Origin: Oryzias latipes
Taxonomy: Eukaryota > Chordata > Actinopteri > Beloniformes > Adrianichthyidae
Length of the DNA: 64,000 nucleotides
Direction of reading: 5' to 3'
NCBI RefSeq assembly: GCF_002234675.1
Contig: NC_019881.2
Coordinates: 19,779,494 to 19,843,493 of the forward strand
In this document: positions 46,583 through 59,219 of the stretch, piece after piece
Position numbering within the stretch: the stretch's first letter is position 1
Layout: the number at the start of each line of letters is the position of its first letter
Notes under the pieces: generated by a model
The model's database searches: none
The model's input: only the letters and a program-made list of their open reading frames with translations
What the model was told of the DNA's origin: nothing
Position numbers and translations under genes: made by a program

Positions 46583-47073
46583 GTGTAAAAATGAAGTGTA
46601 ACAAATAGGCTATGTTAAAGAAAAAAAAAAACATTAAGTTAATGAATAGTTGTAATGTTAAACTTATTCTAATATTGACCAATATTTGTTATGTTTAGAA
46701 AAAAAAAAGATTTTAGTATGTTTGATTACCAGGCAAAAGAGCCACATGTGGGTTACACTGGTAGGTTATTTCTATGTTGAGTGCCTTACTCTCAGGAAAG
46801 ATGCAGATACCCTCTGTTGGTGGTTGGTGTAGGAGACTGTCATCGTGCACAAAGGCATCTTCTACAGACATGCAGCATGGAAAAAAAGGAGATACATGCT
46901 GTATTGTGGACTGTAACCAGTTAGCATCTTGATTTACACTAATGTTCCTGACTCCTACATAGTGTGACCCTGCTTTCATGTAATACGTTGTTTCCATATG
47001 TGGACTGTTGATAATTGATGTTTACATTTTTTTTCTCAGATATTTTAGAATGTCGAGGCGACATTACAATTTT
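46583..47073 (+). other. Noncoding spacer between pol and 3' LTR
   Basis: About 490 bp, with A-runs near 46620 and 46700. No envelope-like frame is seen. A 94-codon open frame on the opposite strand resembles nothing and is probably chance. Confidence 0.6.
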
Positions 47074-47083
47074 GAGGGGAGAG
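47074..47083 (+). other. Polypurine tract
   Basis: GAGGGGAGAG sits directly before the 3' LTR, where the plus-strand primer is expected. Confidence 0.8.
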
Positions 47084-47395
47084 TGTGGGAAATAGAGATT
47101 TTTTTATTTATAAGTTGGACAAGATAATGTGGAAGCTAAGCTCCCCACAACAGTTTTGTTTTGTTAATTGTGCAAAACACCTTGCATGTTGTGCATCTTT
47201 AAGACGCCACTAGGTGGCGCTTGCAAAATTCTGAGAAGAGAGAGAGTTTTTCTGAGAAAGACCAGCACGTTAACAGGGTCCGTGGCTGGTGAGCTAAAAA
47301 CGAAAAAGGAAGTGCAGTTGCCTTTTCATGTCGGTGGACTAATAAACAACTGAATTCTATCAAGCGGCCTCCTCATCTCTTTCAAGAGTGCAACA
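47084..47395 (+). repeat. 3' LTR
   Basis: Identical by eye to the 5' LTR over 312 bp. The CTCF core is at 47207-47220 and AATAAA at 47341-47346. Confidence 0.93.
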
Positions 47396-47689
47396 TCTGG
47401 AGTGAGTGACCCCCCCCCCATCTCCAAGAAGCCAAAATCCCATAGACTTCTATTCAGAAATAAAAAGCTATTCCTCAGTTATTCTATTATTCTATTCCCT
47501 TCCTGCTTTGCTAACTTTTTGAAAAAAGTTTGTGATCATCCGCATTTTATTTTCAAGATATAATCTGGCCAATCAGGTGGTTCAATCAAAGGTTTACATC
47601 AAACATTGAAAGCGTTGAATGACAGATTTTGTCAACAAGCTCACTCCTGATTTGTGCGAGTGGTTGCCATAGAGACGATGACTGAGGCA

Positions 47690-48868
47690 AAGTTCACACG
47701 GAGCGTTCAAGAACGCACTGAACACGGGTTCTTGGGCGTGCATGTATGGTTTTCACACTGGATGAGCAGGGAGGGGCTTCTTCTTCTTCTTTTTCTTTTC
47801 TACTGTTTACTAGTGCGTGTCCACCATCTACAGTTGGAAGAGGCTTGCTGTGAAATGACAAAGTGGTGCAAATCCTGTGTACCTTGCTCCAGTTTTTTTT
47901 ACAGCTCGACTCAGCTATATAAAAGACTTGTCATAGAATTGAAAGTGCGATTATACTATGGTCTGGGTGAATACTCGATTCTGATTGGCTGCTGGTTGTG
48001 CATTAAAAAGTGATAACCGCACGCCTCAAAAAGTAGTTCCGGTCACCCATCTCAAATCTTCCGTATCACGGTTTCTTTAAAACAACCTTTAGCTACATCA
48101 TCTGGACAAAAACAACCGGTAAGAGGTGAACTTTCTTTCTGAACTGATGCTTTATTCAACCCATCGGGACGGTCAGCACTTATATATCGCTTTACAGCGC
48201 CGAATCTTAACTGCAGCAGTGGTGTGGTGCCTTGCCATGTTACCATGACACCGCACCACGTAACAGATATTCCGCTTATCGTGAAAAAAGCGACCCAAAT
48301 CAGAATAAAAAACAAGAATTAAGGACTAAAAACAGGTTAATATTTATTTCTTTTGTAACTGACCATGGTATAAGCAGGTTAATGGCCTTCGAACTGTGCA
48401 TTATCACTTTCTAACGCACTCCGCATTCAGGCTTCCACAGCGTGCGTAAATAAGGGTTAATGGCCGACGAAGTGTGCATTATCACTTTTTAACACACGCC
48501 ATGGATGCCTGAACCGTCCGACGCGAAGTGCGTCAAAAAGTGATAATGCACAGTTAGTTGGCCATTAACCCTTACTTTTTCATTTCTTCTCCATGATCAA
48601 TTTTCAAACAGTTGGCACTTCTGTGAATTAATGGAGACATCACCCATACGCTTCTACCAAATCCCCAATTGGCCAAAGTTTGACTTTTAACACGTGTTCA
48701 ATGGTCGTACATTTGGAACACTGACCCCAATAACGGTCATAGAAACTTGATGAATGCAAGAGTTTTGAATGCCGAAGCACAAAACACCCGTTTACATAGA
48801 CTTTTCATTGGAAGTGGATGCTTGAGCGCACGTTGCCGAGGGCGATGTGAACATAGCTTCACAAGAAC
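47690..48868 (+). mobile_element. GTTCACAC family, copy 4, interrupted
   Basis: Left part 47690-47940 (gttcacacgg, gttttcacactgg, ttgctccagt, agacttgtcatagaatt) and right part about 48580-48868 (tccatgatcaattttcaaa, gtttacatagacttttcattgg, gatgtgaacatagctt) match copies 1 and 2 in order. About 640 bp of foreign sequence lies between. It also replaces a short stretch present in copy 1. Confidence 0.6.
47941..48578. mobile_element. Insertion within copy 4, with foldback end
   Basis: The segment is absent from the other GTTCACAC copies. Its right end is an inverted repeat: TAAGGGTTAATGGCC (48451-48465) against GGCCATTAACCCTTA (48560-48574), with further pairing of gtgcattatcacttttt. A third, direct copy of this arm lies at about 48378-48422, and a related gtgcattaaaaagtgataacc near 47998. 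It is a non-autonomous element of unknown superfamily. Confidence 0.5.
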
Positions 48869-50085
48869 GTCAAACCAATCACTGCTTATTGACGTCTTCT
48901 GTTCCAACATGGCGTTATCCATGTCATGAAAAAGTGGCTCCATTTGGAGCTGGAAGTAAGTTATTTTCCATGGGTGACATCACATTTGCTCTGTCCAGTT
49001 TTCATACACAGTCAATGACTCTACCATTAGAGTGTAAACTTTACTATAGTACTACAACTGCAGAGCTAAATCCTATTTTGAATGGTTAACATCCACAGGG
49101 AACTATGGTGTCCCTCCTTAATTTAACTTCTTAAATTAAAACTATACCGTTTTATTTGGAGACATTTGTAGGAATGCCCACCTCTGCAGATAATTAAATG
49201 CTTTTAAAAGAGCGTTTGACCTAAATGACCCATGTTTACCAAATAGCAGTGAACTCACAGCAGGTCATGTGACATCCAGTTAAATAATTCATACACTTAA
49301 ATCTCAACACAAAAGATTGTTTGCAGCATCTTTTCCAAAGCAGAGAAATCTACGTAAAAATGTGTAGCAGGACAAGAGAAAGATTTGGTTCTGGTTCCTT
49401 CATCACTTCAAATCTGTAGGCTGAATGTGGGCAGAGCTGAGATACACTCTGTCATCCGTTGTGTGGAGCGATGGGAACGATAAAGAAGCTGGCAGGTAAA
49501 TGAATGAAAGGACATTAGAGTCTAGAAGAATGCATTTCCTCACAAAAATACAGGTGAGACAACAAACAAACAAAGCAAATCTCGGCACAACACACCAACA
49601 ATTGATCCTTTCGGTGCAGAAAATCTTGTGCAGCAAATGCAGTTGTCCGTGTGTGCTCTGCCGAGTCTATTCATCTCAGGACTCATTCACCTATGCAAAT
49701 GCACACCTACACAATGCAGCTGCATGTTTCTGCTTCCACGCGTTCCAAGTTTAATCCTCAGGCTTCCCATCTATTTCTCACACCTACAGGAAAGGTGTCT
49801 CTTCTTCAGTAGTCCCTGCAGTCGCCATCATGAACCACTGTTGGTTTTTGGCTTCACTTCATTTATTGTCATATCGTCTCAGGTCTGGTATTATCTGTTC
49901 TCACCGCCTTCGCCCTTCGATTTGATAACTATGAAGGAATGAGTCTCGAAACTAAACTACAAAATTAGCCCAAAACTTTATTTTTTTTAGTTTCCTGGAA
50001 CAATTTCAGGGGTTAGGCCTTTTGTTTTGGACAGTAAAGTTGAATGTTAGAGTCTTGGGCATTATATAACAGATCATATTGGATC

Positions 50086-50355
50086 TGGGCTGCATGGTGG
50101 TGTAGCGGTTAGCACACACAGCCAGAAAGTCCTTCTTCAAATTACCAGCCGAGACCTTCACCGGCATCTTCTCCTCCTGCATGCATGGGTTTTCTCCAGA
50201 CTTCCTCCTACAATCCAATCCAAAAGAGGTTTATTGGTGAAGAGAGACTGCTGATTTGTCCAGGATGTTCCCTCGGCTTTGCCAAACTGTGGATGGGATC
50301 GGCTCTAACAAAATCCCAAAAGGTCTTCAGCGGGTTAAAAAAAATGGATGAATGG
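50086..50355 (+). mobile_element. tRNA-derived SINE, plus orientation
   Basis: The A-box region tggtgtagcggttagcac near 50098 starts a tRNA-like head, followed by catgcatgggttttctcc and a 3' end gcgggttaaaaaaaatggatgaatgg. This is a diverged copy of the composite fish SINE whose tail is at 26113-26244. The interior is rearranged. Confidence 0.65.
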
Positions 50356-50924
50356 CTTATTTGATTCCAGTATTGTCTTTAATTATTGAAAAAGGGTGTT
50401 TTTCCAGCACAACTATAGGGCACATCAAGCAAAACAAAACGTTATATAACTTCACTACCCAGAATGCTTTGAGGGGCTTAGAGGCAGGTGAATGGTCAGA
50501 AGGGCTGATTTTAGTGATCTGTGTTTTTCTTCATGTTTTATTTGCCACAATCAGCCTTTGCTGGGAGAGCAACACGCCAAATAAGTCAAACCTTATTGAC
50601 CATAAATCTCCACATTAAAACAATACTCTTACTTTTTCTGTTCATTTTGTTAAACCATAGTGCGTACCACTCCACCGGGCTCCTGACTACAGGACTCATA
50701 AAGCGGCGTGGCCTCATAATTTACCAAAGTCATATTAAAACAGATTTTTCAACGCCGTGTACCACAGAAAATCTGCTCCAGGTCAGTAAAAACAACCAAC
50801 ATTCATACGTTCTGATAAGTGTGGGGGGATGGGGGGCAGCCCTGGTAAATTACCTTCAGGGTGTAGAATGCCTCATACTCCAAATTGGTGTATTTTCAGG
50901 AGCATCTCAGCGTTATTCACTTAA

Positions 50925-50980
50925 ATCCTCATCCCTCCAACCAACTGTCAAGCACGGTGGTGGAAGAGTGATGATGTGGG
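50925..50980 (+). pseudogene. Tc1/mariner transposase fragment
   Basis: The reading LQPTVKHGGGRVMMW matches the well-conserved Tc1 transposase block around PTVKHGGGSVMVW. Flanking sequence no longer reads as transposase. It is a short dead relic. Confidence 0.6.
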
Positions 50981-52329
50981 TTCCATGCAGGACATCTGCG
51001 TCCCACGGTTGTTAGATGGAGCTCAAACTCCAGCAGGTAAACCTGAGGGTAAAATGATGACTGCGAAAGCTTTGGCTCTTGGAATCAACCGAAGGTCACT
51101 CAGCATCAGAAAAGCAAAAGTCCAGCCCCCACAACAAAATAAAAACGATCAAATTGAAGAAAAGGTGTTGGCTTTTTTAAAGAAATACTGGTACAATAGG
51201 ACATACCAAGGATACTAGCACATGTAGAAATAATAATAACTTCTTATGAAAGCAGCTTATCTCTCCATTTGCTCCATTTGTTTTCCATTTGTTGTGACTA
51301 AAATGTGACTCAAGTGACGCTGATAAGCTCATATAAAACCCTCCAAACAAGTTTTCTAGAGTTTATTTCTCTTAATAAATGTGTTTTTCTGTGTTCCAAT
51401 GAGTAATTTTTGGAACAATCTGTTACTGTTGTTACTCATCATAGATCTCACAGCAATAAAACAAACTCATTTCGCAGAAGGGAGCCTCCATATTTGAAAG
51501 ATAAGATTATTGGCATCCTCGTTTTAAAAATGCACAAACTGGAAATGGTTTGAGTGATGTTTGATCATATTTTCAGTGAGTCACAAGTCATTCATGCACC
51601 ATGAAACAAATTCAGACCACTTCTCCTTTGGAGTTTCCGTTCAGCGAGGAGTGGACTTACCAGTTCCTGCTCTCTGCTGGAAGTCGAGGGCTGTGAAATT
51701 GTCCAGGAATCATCAATCATAACTTCATTTCCGGACCATCTCCTGCCTCTTCTCGGATCGCTTTCACCACGGCCGCTCCTCTGCTGCTATCGTTTCCCAC
51801 GTCTTCTCCGACGCATAAATCTGTGCATCCCTGTGGGAGAAGAAAGTGAGGCTGATGGAGTGGGCTGCCACAGGTTCTCCTCGCCGAGCGAGGCTTGGCC
51901 TTATCCATGTTTTAGTGCAACACAGCTGTGATGTATTTATGTGTTTAGAAGCTCATTCTGGAGGTTAGAGGAGTGATAGGTGGGAGATAACAGAGACTTA
52001 CCCTGCTGGGAGATGGATTGGCTTCCCAAAGTTTAGCTCTAGTGTTTTTAATTTCATTTTAAACAAGAAAAATCAGTGTAATTGTTCTGTTTTCAGCACA
52101 CTTTCCTTTCAACTCCGTTTTTAATGCCTCAAACATAAACATCTAGTTATACTTTTACTGTTTTACAAACAAAATAAAAATATGTTTTGCCTATATGTTG
52201 CTCTTTATGCCTAAAAATGTCAGTGTTCCTTTCTTATCAGTCGGAAAAACATTAAAAATATATATATACTTAGGATAATATGTAAGTTAGAATAAATCAA
52301 GAAGAGAAGAATAGAAAAAAAAGAGAACT

Positions 52330-53060
52330 TAAAACTATTTTTTAGTTTTGAGGTAGATATATTACATAGGTTTATATTACTTGCTAAAATTTAATTTTAA
52401 GTAATTCAAGTTCTGCAATGCAGTTATAACAATTTAAAAAGCTAAAAAGTACAAAAGATGTAAATATTAAAAAAAATAACTTGAGGAATATGAAAATAGG
52501 AAAGAAAAATACCAAAAATAGATTTTAAAGAAAGAACATTGCATTAAGTAAAATAAATCACGTCCCCTTCTAGAAATTACTTTCTGAAAGTGATAAAATC
52601 TAAAAAAAAAAAGTCAGTTTCCTGTTTTCCTGTTGCTGCAAAAACTGAGAAGAATATTTCCAAAATAAAATGTACTTAAAAAAATATGTAAGGAAAAATA
52701 TAAAATAAACACAATTGTTAGTTATGCAATACATCAAATACATGTGTTTATATTATATATAAAGAAAAGATTAAATTTGAAGAGATTCAAATTTTATTAA
52801 ATGTAGTTATTGTAATTTAAATAGCTTAAAAAAGGTACAAACAAGCAAACAAACATATTTTCACAAATATGAAATTAAAAGAAGAAATATACTCCCCCAT
52901 ATCAAATGAAAGAAAATTGCATTATGTAAAAAAAACCTCACATACTAATGAAAAATAACACAAAACAACATTTTTACAAATTAGAAAATAATTTAAATGT
53001 CTAAGTGAGTCTCCTAAGTACATTTAAAAATATGCTGTATTAGAAAAATGTGTTTTTTTT
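52330..53060. repeat. AT-rich degenerate tandem duplication, period about 377 bp
   Basis: Ordered landmarks repeat: tttatatta at 52371 and 52747, aatttaaa...agcta/aaaa...gtacaaa near 52430 and 52815, and attgcattaWgtaaaa at about 52539 and 52917. The offsets are 376-378. A third partial unit may follow (aagtacatttaaaaatatg near 53015). The sequence is almost entirely A and T. Confidence 0.55.
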
Positions 53061-53983
53061 ACACGTTTGGAATTCAAAATAAACGAGCTTTTTTCACTTT
53101 TCTAACAATAGCATTGATGAGCCGCCGTTTCCAGAGTTTTGACAGAAAAGTGACAAAGACGAAGAACAGGAGCGTCTGTTTTACTGCTGGACAGATGGAT
53201 GACAATAAGGCTGAAAAGCAAACAAGCTGCAGCTTCATCTGTGTTGGTTCCCATCACACACGCCCATAAAAACCTGGATTTTCTGTCGGGAACAAAAGCA
53301 GGATTATTCATTATTGCTGTATCTGCTGCTGACTTTATTCATGTTCATCAATGATCACATGAGTAGAAATGTTTCTGCTGCCAGTAATTGTTGACAGATA
53401 TTGATAAATAAAAAGATGTGACTGCAAAAAAAGAAACACAGAAATACAAAAAGAAAAAAATACTAATGCAGACAATCACAGTCAGGACACTTTATTGCAA
53501 CAACAGGCCCAGAGCATAAATGTCCTGTTAGAAAATTGGATGAACTTAAAGTCAGACTGAAAAAAAAGAAAAACCTTTTTTTTTGCTTTTATTTGTCATC
53601 CGTTGAAAAAACAAGGTGACACATCCTCTGATGTTTGTCTCTGTTTCCACATGACCGTTAATCATAAGTCTGTTGACTGGGGGTGGGGAGTGTTCACTGA
53701 GTTTAACAGAAACTTGAAAATGTAAAATTCCTTAAAACATTCCCCTTCTCTGCGTGTTGCAGGACAATCAAATATGGATCGTCATTCATTATTTTAATCT
53801 GGTTTATGGCACGGATTTGTTTAACAGCAAAGGTTGGAATCACTTTGTGGTGTTTATGCCAAAACTCAGTCCACTGAGAAAATTGGTACATTTATGTATT
53901 AAACCTGCTAAAACATCCAGCACACACGAGTCCAAAGTGTCTAGACTTTGACCAACACCTAACATTAGACCTTAGGGTTAGTC

Positions 53984-54218
53984 CCATCACTTCTCACTCA
54001 CTGGGGTGTGTGAAATTTGTTCTCTGCATTCGGGAGGGGCAAGCTGCAGACACCGCACTACTTGAGACCCATTTGGTGATTAAACCCCACCAATCGAATC
54101 CTTAATGCAGAGTATCAAAGATGGAGGGATTGGTTCCCAGTTTTTGGCGTGACACAAGTGTGGATTTGAACCCACATAATACCAGTTGTAGGGCAGACAC
54201 TCTTCCACTAGGCCACTT
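53984..54218 (-). mobile_element. tRNA-derived SINE, copy 2
   Basis: On the minus strand there is a head at 54218 (ggcctagtggaagagtgtc), a B-box-like GGGTTCAAATCC near plus 54160-54171, and a body and tail like the 20.4-kb copy (ttctctgcattcgggag). The B box is closer to consensus than in copy 1. Confidence 0.7.
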
Positions 54219-54229
54219 TTAAGACACAT

Positions 54230-55430
54230 TTTTAGAAAAGAGAAAATAACCCAGAGTGAAAAGGATTTTCCTTAGAAATACTGTAATTTCACAAAATACA
54301 TTATTTTGAAAAACAGACTTTTCAAAATAAGACAACTGCTTCTTAAACATATGAAGTATATTTTGGCATCAGTTTCATCAAACACAGGTCAGTCTTAATC
54401 ACATGTGAGCCACTCACTAATGAGAGATGCCCGAGCTCCACTTCTACTCTCTAGAATGAATAAAGCTGGTCTCCACATTCGTTTACATGTGTGCCCACAT
54501 GACTGCTCTCCTTGAGTTCACAGGTGAGGTGACACATCAAGGTCCCGAATAGGACATTTTTAGATGCATTTTTTTAAAAAGAAAAAAGTGTTATCATTGA
54601 GCTAATTAGTGATGCTGGAATAAATGACAACAATCTGGCAACCAAGTGTTACGGTTGTGGATGTTTTCTTGACATGCATGTGACACATACAGCATGCAAC
54701 AATAATGCAATAAATCTCTACTGCATACTGTTACATCATGGATGTCATCTCAATGGTTGTTGTTCAGCTGCAGACAGCCAGAGGTTAGTTCTTTTTAAGG
54801 CCAGAACTCAGAAAAACAATGTTCTTAAAAAGGCTTTTTGTTAGCTTAGCCACATTTTGGTAAATTTAAAATGTGTGCATTAATTATTTATTCAAAGGTC
54901 ATCAGTCAACACTCAGATAGATATAGTGGGACTTTAATGAGGTTAATTTTTCCATCCCTGTTTCCACATCAGCAGTAATCCGTCCAAAATTATGCCTGTT
55001 AATTAGCCTTTTACTAACAAGTTCTGACTGATGATGGTCATTCTAACATAGTAGACTGATTAAAACAACCTTACTGGATAATTGGTGTGCCTCTATAAGA
55101 GCTAAATACATATAAACAGAATATAATATAGAAGATATTTTGAGTAAAAGTTATTTGGATGCTTTATGGAAACATCGTTTGTTGTTTGGTTTGTTTGGCA
55201 AATGAACATTTGCTTAAAGCGATTTCCCTGAGTGTAAATATTTCAAGACCACAGTTTAATTATCTCATGTAAAGATACCACACGAGGTTTTCTAAAGACA
55301 ATGACCTCATTTGTTTTAATGGATCGGCCTGCAGTGCTTTGTTTTCTTCTGGAAACCAGGGTCTGGTAAACACTCGAGTCTTTTTCTTTTCTTTTAGGAA
55401 TCAGATAAAATCAAGCCGACATACCAGGTT
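54230..55430. other. abtb3 intron, no recognised content
   Basis: AT-rich DNA without recognised genes or repeat families. Confidence 0.4.
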
Positions 55431-55435
55431 TGTTG

Positions 55436-55830
55436 CTGCGTTCACACTGGGCTAGGAAACACGCGTTCAAGCAGACAGTTCCAATCAAAAGTCTGTCTAA
55501 AATGCACGTTTCGGGCTTCTGTGTTAAAAATTCTCCTGTTAATGCATTGTATGCAAGTTTTTAACTCCGTTTTTGGGCTCTTCGTACAAAACAAGCAGCT
55601 ATTGAACGCATGTTGAAAGTCAGACCAGTTGAACTTTGACCAATCAGGGACTTGGATTTGGTAGTGAGGTATGTAGTGTCCTTTTCAAAACACGCAAGTA
55701 CCAACTGTTTGAAAATTAATAGGAGACAATGAATAATTGTGGTTTGTACTCTGATGAAATGATATGACACCAAGACTTTTTACATATCGGAATAGAGTTG
55801 GGGGAAAAAAGCCTGGAGCAAAATTAACAT
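55436..55830 (-). mobile_element. GTTCACAC family, copy 5
   Basis: The reverse complement carries the family blocks: cgttcacactggg at the left edge, ccaatcaaaagtct, aactttgaccaatcaggga, atgacaccaagactttt and aaaagcctggagcaa, in mirrored order. Confidence 0.6.
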
Positions 55831-55999
55831 CAGGGCAAAGTCGATTGTCTCGGCGTCAATATCCATTGGGATTACATTAATTGAGTAAACGGTCGAAGAG
55901 TTACGGTATGTCACAGAGAACGTTATTCAAGTGTCTCTGGCTACATATCTGCTGTTAAAGTGATTAACAAAATGTGACTTATCTGCCATATTTTATGAA

Positions 56000-58700
56000 A
56001 TGGATCTAACTAAACAGAACTTTGTTGTGTTGATGCCAAGCGGTGGCTCCAACTGTTGCCTGCAGCTGTAAAGTTGCTCTTCAGGTTCTTGCATGTGCGT
56101 CAGTCCAGCATCTTTGTAGTTTTCATGGCCTCCATCTTTATGTAAGTTTGCTCCTCTGGTGTTTTCTCCTTGAATCTGCTAAGCGCCTGTTGAGCTAAAG
56201 TGAAAATGTGACTGTCAGAGCGTCTGCCTTAGGGTAGTGTGTGAAAGAGCTTTGTGAGCCAGTTAAGTGTTCCTGGATGAATACCCCGCTTCACATCAAC
56301 CTAATTGAAAGGTGAGATTGACTTTCTTTTCAAAGAGCAGCAGTTTTTTTTGTTTTTTTTTACAGAAATCCTCCTGACAGTACCTGCAGAAGCTCTTTAG
56401 CAGGGGAGTAAAGCCTCATACCTCTATGTGTCTCTAATTTATTTCCCAGAGTCCCCCTTTTTCCACAAGTCTCCAACATAATTATGTCCAACAGTGAAAA
56501 AGCCTTAGTTAAAGCCCACATTGACAGCAAGCCTCAAAACATAATAACCCTGTTGCAAAGAGAACTAATTTGTGAAGCATCTCAGCTATGTTCATGATTC
56601 AGCTCATGGAGAGGAGTAATTGGGACCGATCTAATGGGGGGGTGTCTTCTCTGAGGTGTCGTTAGGGATTATGTTGGACAGCACGAACATGGGGTTGTTG
56701 CAATTTCACAAAGCCTCTCTCATAATTGGAAGAACTGAAGACTAAGAGATGGTGCAGAATGTCATTATATCTTTTACTTGTTCCACATCTAGCATTTGTT
56801 CTGTTGTTGGCTTTGCTGTCAGATCAGTTCTATTCTGAACCCAATTTATAAAACATGAGACACCTCTAATGTTCCCTTTACCTTAGTAACCCCCTTAAAG
56901 CTGAACCCTTGGCACACATTTGAATTTAAGTCATCTTCGTCTTTAAGTCGAAAGTCTTTAAAAAGAAAATCCAAGTCAGAGAATACAACATTTGTGGGAG
57001 GACAATGGATTTGACCAATTAGACTGAAGCTTTGTGACCATTTTCACATTAAATGATAAACATTATGCCAAAGCACATTATTTTCTCGGACTTAAAATGG
57101 TTTATCCCTCCACTCCTGGGCAGTGAAAGCGAGCTGTAAACAGAGCTTTCAGGTAATCCATTTAGACACTGCAGATGGGAACAGGTATGCGAGTGGCTGC
57201 CAATTTCATTTACATACCCATTGAAGAAAGAACAGAATGCTGTTTGGAAACATGTCTCTGATGCACGACTCCTTTTTCCCCCCTCCTAAGGTTTGTCTCC
57301 AATAACTATTGTGGAGCTACCAGAGTACTACGTTCTGCAGCTGAAAGTAGCAAAAAACTTCTCTTAAGAAAAGCAACAGAAACTTCAGTGTTGGAATGAC
57401 TCAATGAGTGCCTCAACATACATGCATGTAAGGGATAAACAATGCAAAAACCTCTTCTCCAGTTGTTGTGTTGCGCTGTAAAACCCAGTTAGGATGCATG
57501 GCTGAAATAATGCAGCTGATAGGAATGAAAATCCAAACAAGGTAAGGCAGATGAACACCCCGGAGAACAGAAAGTGAGACCAAACTGAGTTTTGTGATGC
57601 CTTGTTCTGCTCTAAACTGTATAGATGTTGAACTTTCCCTTCCTGGGTATTAATGAGTGAATTCAGAAACACCCCATATGTCAAAAGGGGCGGGGCATTA
57701 CCTGAAAAAAACGAAATAAATTACTGATTGACATTTAATATGAATGTTTTGATTTAACACCAAAGGCAGAATAATACAACCTCTTTAAAACAAAGCCAGG
57801 TCACCTTTTGTGTTTGAATAACCTTATTAATGAAATGGTGTTTGTCTTTGCACCTCGGTGCACATTTTACATTTATATTTCATGACATTTCTAAAGATTA
57901 GTCATGTGATCTTTGTTTAAACTAAGCCTTAGTTGTTTTTTTCTGTTTTGTTCTAATAAACACTAACTATAAGTAAACAATAGTCCAAGAAAGGTCACAA
58001 TCATCCAACAATGACACCTTATCTTGTCGCCGCCTTAAAGAAGCTGTTTACCACGCTGTCACTTGATGGCATCTGGGTGAACAAAGCCGCTGCCTCTCTG
58101 CTGTCATCTGAGCTTTATGCCGCCAGCCTCACATTTTTATTTGGGCATTTATGAGGCCTATCATATGCTGCTGTGCATCCATAATTGGGAGGAGGTGCAG
58201 AACACGCACGCACACAAAAACGTTGAGCTCGTTTACGGTTGCTGCTAATAAACTCCTGCAGTTGTAATTACTTTTACCTCAACTTAAATGCCACATATTT
58301 TCTGGTTCAGTTTCAGGATTAGTTCAGGTCTGCTGCTGTTTGCAAACCTCCACCAGACCGGGGCCTCATATGGAGTCTGGGAATTACAGGGCGATGCAGT
58401 TTGGCGTGAAGTCTTTAACAAGCAGTTTTCAAAATGTGGCTACAACGGGATTTGAAATTCCTCCTGTGGAAGGATTAATGCAGAGGCTGTGCTGAGAGAA
58501 TGTAAAGCAACAGAGAATGTTGCTGCGTCTTATCTACGCTGTAGAAAATAGCTTTGTAATGAGGAGTCATGGGAGACACACAAGCACTCTCTGAGTTAAT
58601 TTTCTTTCAGCTTCATTCGTCCCGTTAAGATCCACCTTTTGAAAACTGAATGTTTTTCATGGATAGAGTGACAGAAAAATTTACCTAAACAGCAAACAAA
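56000..58700. other. Repeat-poor segment of abtb3 intron 1
   Basis: None of the window's repeat families is recognised between about 56000 and 58700. It is a candidate for conserved noncoding elements, for example around 56280-56660 and 58080-58200. No coding sequence is seen. Confidence 0.3.
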
Positions 58701-59219
58701 CAAGTCGAAATTTTTTCTTGTTGTAGGACATGGTCTCATGTGAGGCTTTTTCAAAGAATAACAACGTTTTTGTCACTCGCCCACTCAGCCGTCATCGTCA
58801 AACCTTGATGTTGCTAAACAAACCTGCCGTGGATAGGTTTAGTTCTGTTTGGATTTTATCCAATGCTGAAGCCGAACCATGGGTTTTGAAACAGTTCTGG
58901 TACCTAAACTTTGTTCAAATGTTGGTCATCAGCCAATTTTGGGGACATTGGAGACCCTCTTATCAGACAAATATTTCGCTGCTGCCTTTCTTGCCACCCG
59001 CTGTTACTGGACTGCCACCATGTGACCTCCATATGTGCTCGGTCGGCCACTGAACGAGGTCAAAAAATTGTCCGGTCACCGTAAAATGTGAACTTTTCCT
59101 TAAAACCTTGGTTTTAAAATGGTTGGCTTAAAAATGTTTCGGTTTTAAATATCACTATCTGGCTACCTGCTGAATTTGTTGAAAATTTTGAATTGAGGTT
59201 GCTGTGCGGTGGCATTTCG

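Larger units (their letters stand above)
40325..47395 (+). mobile_element. Intact Ty3/Gypsy LTR retrotransposon, 7071 bp
   Basis: The parts in order are a 312-bp LTR, primer-binding site, single Gag-Pol frame, polypurine tract and second 312-bp LTR. The pol order protease-RT-RNase H-integrase defines Ty3/Gypsy rather than Copia. Flanking target duplication is TCTG (40321-40324, 47396-47399), or 5 bp if the LTR's last A is shared. The LTRs show no difference that I could find, and landmarks keep a constant offset of 6759. There is no envelope frame: about 500 bp of A-rich noncoding DNA lies between pol and the 3' LTR. It lies in abtb3 intron 1 in the same orientation as the gene. Confidence 0.95.
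47400..49090. repeat. Nested repeat block right of the LTR element
   Basis: An outer repeat is split into 47400-47690 (agccaaaatcccatagacttctatt; gttgccatagagacga) and 48870-49090 (gtggctccatttggagctgg; ccatgggtgacatcac). The GTTCACAC element at 47690-48868 lies between the halves and is itself interrupted. The outer phrases resemble common fish interspersed repeats, but I cannot name the family. Confidence 0.45.

Noticed and set aside
46713..46997. Minus-strand 94-codon frame between pol and the 3' LTR
   Set aside because: It is on the opposite strand to the element and shows no envelope or regulatory features, so it is probably chance.
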